A DNA stretch of 64,000 bases from Epiperipatus broadwayi (Eukaryota > Onychophora > Udeonychophora > Euonychophora > Peripatidae), in assembly GCA_028023455.1 (NCBI GenBank), contig JAQFVV010012489.1, forward strand, positions 4,078,575 through 4,142,574. The letters run 5' to 3'. Positions within the stretch are counted from its first letter, which is position 1. Every line of letters starts with the position of its first letter. Made by a program: the position numbers and the translations under genes. This document shows, piece after piece, positions 60,346 to 64,000 of this stretch. The notes under the pieces were generated by a model. That model searched no databases. It saw only the letters and a program-made list of their open reading frames with translations, and was not told the origin of the DNA.

Positions 60346-61374
60346 TTAAAAAATATAATATAAGCTAGAATAAAAATCAGAACCATTTTATTATGCCACT
60401 TACATATTAGAATTAAACAAGAATTAGGTAATAACAAATTAAAATATTTTTAACATCTTATATGAGATAATTTTAACAAAATAAAATTTAAATAATATAA
60501 AATTTATAAATCAGAGATAGTAAAGGAATTTCAACTTAGAATATTGAATGTTGTTATCTGCACACCAAGAATAGACTACAATTTCTTATTATTTTAATTT
60601 TTCATTTTGATGGACTCAACATTTTTATATAATAATCTCCTTTATGCATAATATGCACACATGATATTTTTTACCTCTTATAATATTACATCAAATTAAG
60701 TTAACAAATAATTTTATATTCTTATGTGATTAGTTTATCATAAAAAGGCTGAATGGTGCAGAGTAGCATATTTTCTGCTATGCTAATGATCTGAGGTTTA
60801 ATTATAAGGTTAATCAAATTCTTTTCAAAAGGTTTAAAACTTTTCTTTAAGTGTTTGACTTATAAAAAAATGTCGAATTATTTTTACTAGATGATGAAAT
60901 ACAAATGGAAAACGGACTAATCTTTCACCAACCAGAATTTGGCAAGCTTACTCAACATTACCATCTCCTTCACTATTTCTTTGAGAAGTTTTTATAAAAT
61001 ATATTTGCCTCACTGCAGATTATTTATAAAAAAAACAGCATTTCACTTTTTTTAACTTCATTGAACATTGTAGCATCTACTACTGAGTTCATTAATAAAT
61101 AAAATATGATCTGTTATATTTATAGTTGTTAACATTAGAATAAGAAACTGTAACAAAACAGGTTTTATATGATAATTTCAAAGTAACCTACTTCATCATC
61201 TGTACAAGGCACATAAATATCACTAACCATAAATCATGATAGGTTGCAATTTTAATTTTTATGAAGCATATTTTACTTGCTTGATTTTAGAACTGTAATG
61301 TGATTAAATATGATGATATTTGTAGACAAAAATATATATCTTAAAGTAGTAAATTTCTTCATAGAATATTACCA
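60346..61374. other. AT-rich intergenic DNA with one tRNA-like site
   Basis: At 60745-60815 (+) GCTGAATGGTGCAGAGTAGC and GAGGTTTAATTA resemble boxes A and B of a SINE head. Otherwise nothing. Confidence 0.4.
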
Positions 61375-61553
61375 TGAAGTGCAAGTCATAAGAATTAATG
61401 AACTTTAGAAGATCAGTGCTTCAAAACCACTATCTAATACTGACTCATTCTATATCCCTGGACTAGTTTCTAATTTATGGATTTAATCAGTGAGCAGCCT
61501 TGGATCTGAGAGCACTGCACCTAGATCTTTGGATTCAATGTGTCCCTCCAGTA
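61375..61553 (-). mobile_element. family 2 hammerhead retroelement, copy c (decayed)
   Basis: On the minus strand: CTACTGGAGGGACACATTG, AGGTGCAGTGCTCTCAGATC, the motif, then TAGATAGTGGTTTTGAAGCA. It is collinear with copy b. Confidence 0.6.
61447..61505 (-). ncRNA. hammerhead motif, family 2, copy c (decayed)
   Basis: Same 59-nt frame. The core is CTGATTA (G8 to T), GAAA and ACTAGTC are intact, and helices I and II are disrupted. Inactive. Confidence 0.5.
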
Positions 61554-61589
61554 GACAACTTTTATCTTTTTAGTTATTTATAAAACCTT

Positions 61590-61765
61590 AAGTCCCAACT
61601 GAGACCATAATAATGACAGCCATAAGCTAGAAACTAGTTAGGAATATTGAATGAGTGAGCATTAAATAGAGATTTTGATGCACTCATCTTAGAGCATTCA
61701 TTGAGTACTATGGCTTGCATTAGATGGCAATATTGTATGCAAAAACTTGTGCTACTGCATTAACA
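61590..61765 (+). mobile_element. family 2 hammerhead retroelement, copy d (decayed)
   Basis: From GCCATAAGCTAGAAACTAGT through GGAATATTGAATGAG and TTTTGATGCACTCATCTTAG to AGATGGCAATATTGTATGC it follows copies a and b. It lies head to head with copy c, about 40 bp apart. Confidence 0.6.
61595..61653 (+). ncRNA. hammerhead motif, family 2, copy d (decayed)
   Basis: It keeps the 59-nt spacing, GAAA and ACTAGT, but the first core box reads ATAATGA and the cleavage base is T. Inactive relic. Confidence 0.4.
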
Positions 61766-63154
61766 GACTATGTAAGCATAAAAAATAGTCATTATATGAT
61801 AAAAGTACATATCTAATTATAATCTGGACATGTAGAAATTAGAATTATTTGCATTTTTTTTAAATGGTAAATGCCACAAACATTAATGGGTTACTCTTTG
61901 CACAATTAATAAGCATATAATAGAATATATTCTAGTAAAGTACAAATTAAATTTGTTCCATTTTTATATAAACATTACCCCATAAATTAAATATGTGTGC
62001 AACATAATTAATTATAGAATTTATTGTTAACTGAACAATAACCAGAAAATATTTAAATTAGTAAACACATTTTTAATTAGATCTAATTTGTATGCTTAAA
62101 AATTATTATAACTATCATGTAAAAAATGTATTGCTCAAGTTAACATATATGAGGGGAGTTCAAAATAACTGAAACTATTCTCTAATAAGTGTACCAATTG
62201 TACATGCTTCTGATATTATATAACTCTTTGCATTAATCTGACAAATTACATGACTATATGAAATAACAGTGCCAAGTAGCACTTTTTTTGTAAAGAGCAT
62301 TTCACATATTTCACAATTTTTTGTAATGATTGAAAAGTTGTAATAATGTGAAATTCTGTTTCATTTAGAGAAAACAGCAATGAAAAAGTTATAATGCTTA
62401 AAACAGATTATAAAAAAGTTTTTCTGAGGAAAAACACAAGTTTATGAATGTTTAACAAAATAGTCAAATTCACAATGTCCCAAAAAAGTATGGCAAGTGA
62501 AGTCTAATGTCAAGATAATGCAGATTTTTTTATTGAGTTAAACAGCATTTTTCTTTCAAAATTAGTTATCAATGGTCAGATATTTTAGCTAGAAGTACTG
62601 AAATGTTTGCATAATGTGGTAAAATGTAAACATTTCATTTGTGGCAAAGTGATCAGTGCACATGTTACTATGACAATTCCTTTGTGAATAATATTGATTG
62701 TGAAATAATTTTAAATTAAATTCAACATGATTCAGCTTATCTATCAGTCATATTCTCTCAATAGTTAACCATGTGACTTTTTTTCAAATAAAAAATGCCT
62801 CATTTTTTTTTTGTTGACTTAAAAGTTATGAAAAAAAATCATTGTAGGCAATAAAAGATTTTACATTGTTTTAGTGAAAAATATGTTTAGATTGGTGTAT
62901 TGTATTAAATGAACAGTAATTTGAATGAGATTCTATTTATAATATTTAAAAATAAATAAACAATTTTTATTATAAAATTTTCATTATTTTTGGCTCTCCC
63001 CTTGTATATATATTCAAATTTGTGTATGCTTGTTAGTATGCATAATGAAGTAGTTTCTTTCCTTTTTATAATTTAACCCTGAATGCACCTTCATTGAAAA
63101 TCACAATCATAGCTCTCTTGTTAATTATTGTTCTGTTCTATGTATACTATAATG
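61766..63154. other. AT-rich intergenic DNA, nothing recognised
   Basis: 62150-62700 is less repetitive but shows no coding frame or named repeat. Confidence 0.4.
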
Positions 63155-63320
63155 TAATTAGCATAAACAAAGGGAATAAATCATTTTTCTTATTGAACAA
63201 AGGATCATGAATAGAATGAACCCACCTATTCTTGGAGCTTTGATGTTTATAAGTATACCTTCATCAACAGAGTTTGTAATTCAGAATAAAATTAATATAT
63301 CAATCAGATGGAATATGTCT
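63155..63320 (+). repeat. dispersed repeat family N, copy 5
   Basis: AAGGGAATAAATCATTTTTC, AATAGAATGAACCCACCTAT, TTCTTGGAGCTTTGATG and ATCAGATGGAATATG follow copy 1 (4655-4870) in order. Confidence 0.6.
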
Positions 63321-64000
63321 CTACTCTTTTGCCTATATTATCTGTATTTGCATACAGAACTGAATATTCATAAATATATATTGTAATAATTGTTATTCAT
63401 GGCAATGGGGATGTATCTGAATGATATTTGTTAAAATGAAGATTATAATTGGTGTTAATAAGCTAAATGTCAGTAGTAATAATGTAGTTCCTTTATTTAA
63501 AATCTGCCTAACAAAAATATTCACTAAGAAAAAATTTAATTAAGAAATTCCCACATTTTTATAAACTTTGTTCATATTATTTTACCTTTTCACTTTTAAT
63601 CTATACATTTATGATGTCTTAATATCTTGAATAAAATATGTATGTGTGTATATATATATATATATATGAGCTTCCATTATAACGACAATTATATCTATAA
63701 TAATTACATGTAAAACAAAGATGAACGACTAATTAGCCATCTCTCTTAAAAAAACAATAAATGAGAAGGATGCGGATTTGAAAGGGTCATTCATTTTTGA
63801 TACAATAATAGCAGGTTATCTAGAATTTTTACAGACTAACTATCTAAAATAAATTCTAAGCCTGATTTGAATCTGGAATTTTTTTTCGTATTTTAACTAT
63901 CTCTGGTTTGCACTCAATTCTGAGGATTTAAGATTAATTATACTACTTCTGCATCACAACACCCTATTATATATTTACAGTAAAAGCTATTGACCATAAA
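63321..64000. other. AT-rich intergenic DNA with a (TA)n tract and a SINE relic
   Basis: (TA)n at about 63650-63667. At 63850-63965 the minus strand has box B-like AGATTCAAATCAGG and a box A-like GTTGTGATGCAGAAGTAG, probably a degenerate SINE head. Confidence 0.4.

Overview
This window is AT-rich (roughly three quarters A+T by eye), gene-poor nuclear DNA of an animal, most likely an invertebrate. The evidence is Penelope-like retroelements with GIY-YIG endonuclease remains, tRNA-derived SINEs, LINE and Ty3/Gypsy fragments, long terminal-repeat and fold-back elements, very long microsatellites and eukaryotic splice and polyadenylation signals. There is no operon structure and no convincing complete host gene. 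I cannot name the species; hammerhead-bearing Penelope elements of this kind occur in molluscs, flatworms, chelicerates, cnidarians and other groups.

The most interesting content is a set of hammerhead-ribozyme (HHR) motifs in mobile elements. Family 1 has a 55-57 nt type I hammerhead. It occurs four times in two adjacent inverted fold-backs (5.7-6.7 kb) and once in a 407-bp directly repeated, retrozyme-like unit (42.4-42.9 kb). Helix I keeps its pairing although its bases differ between the two loci. Family 2 has a 59 nt motif, kept without indels in four copies (15.8, 60.2, 61.45 and 61.6 kb), inside a short non-coding element of about 190-225 bp. Family 3 is a hammerhead-like fold in the inverted ends of a truncated Penelope-like element (23.83-24.82 kb), with a loose end copy at 40.7 kb.

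Layout. 0-4.6 kb: relic SINE heads and a tiny retro-insertion with a 15-bp target-site duplication. 4.65-7.9 kb: a nest of inverted repeats, including two ribozyme fold-backs and a 1.1-kb nested palindrome. 9.1-10.1 kb: a SINE abutting a decayed Penelope-like element; the same junction recurs at 52.6-53.6 kb. 11.3 kb: a LINE tail. 13.3-14.1 kb: two candidate host exons on opposite strands. 17.9-19.1 kb: two large microsatellites. 20.18-23.79 kb: a young LTR retrotransposon with 1.43-kb LTRs of about 99.5% identity and only 0.75 kb between them. 23.8-24.8 kb: the Penelope-like element. 25.8-30.7 kb: MITE-like palindromes. 32.1-32.6 kb: a candidate TATA promoter and first exon. 34.7 kb: an unidentified decayed reading frame. 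36.2-37.2 kb: a Ty3/Gypsy pol pseudogene. 38.1-41.0 kb: an inverted SINE pair and more MITEs. 46.2-47.4 and 50.7 kb: LINE reverse-transcriptase remains. 57-59 kb: a possible decayed LTR relic. 60.1-61.8 kb: the family 2 ribozyme cluster.

Nothing here works as a pathway. The functional theme is retroelements: autonomous families (Penelope-like, LINE, Ty3/Gypsy), now broken, and short non-autonomous partners (SINEs, HHR elements) that would depend on such enzymes. All homology calls are by eye.
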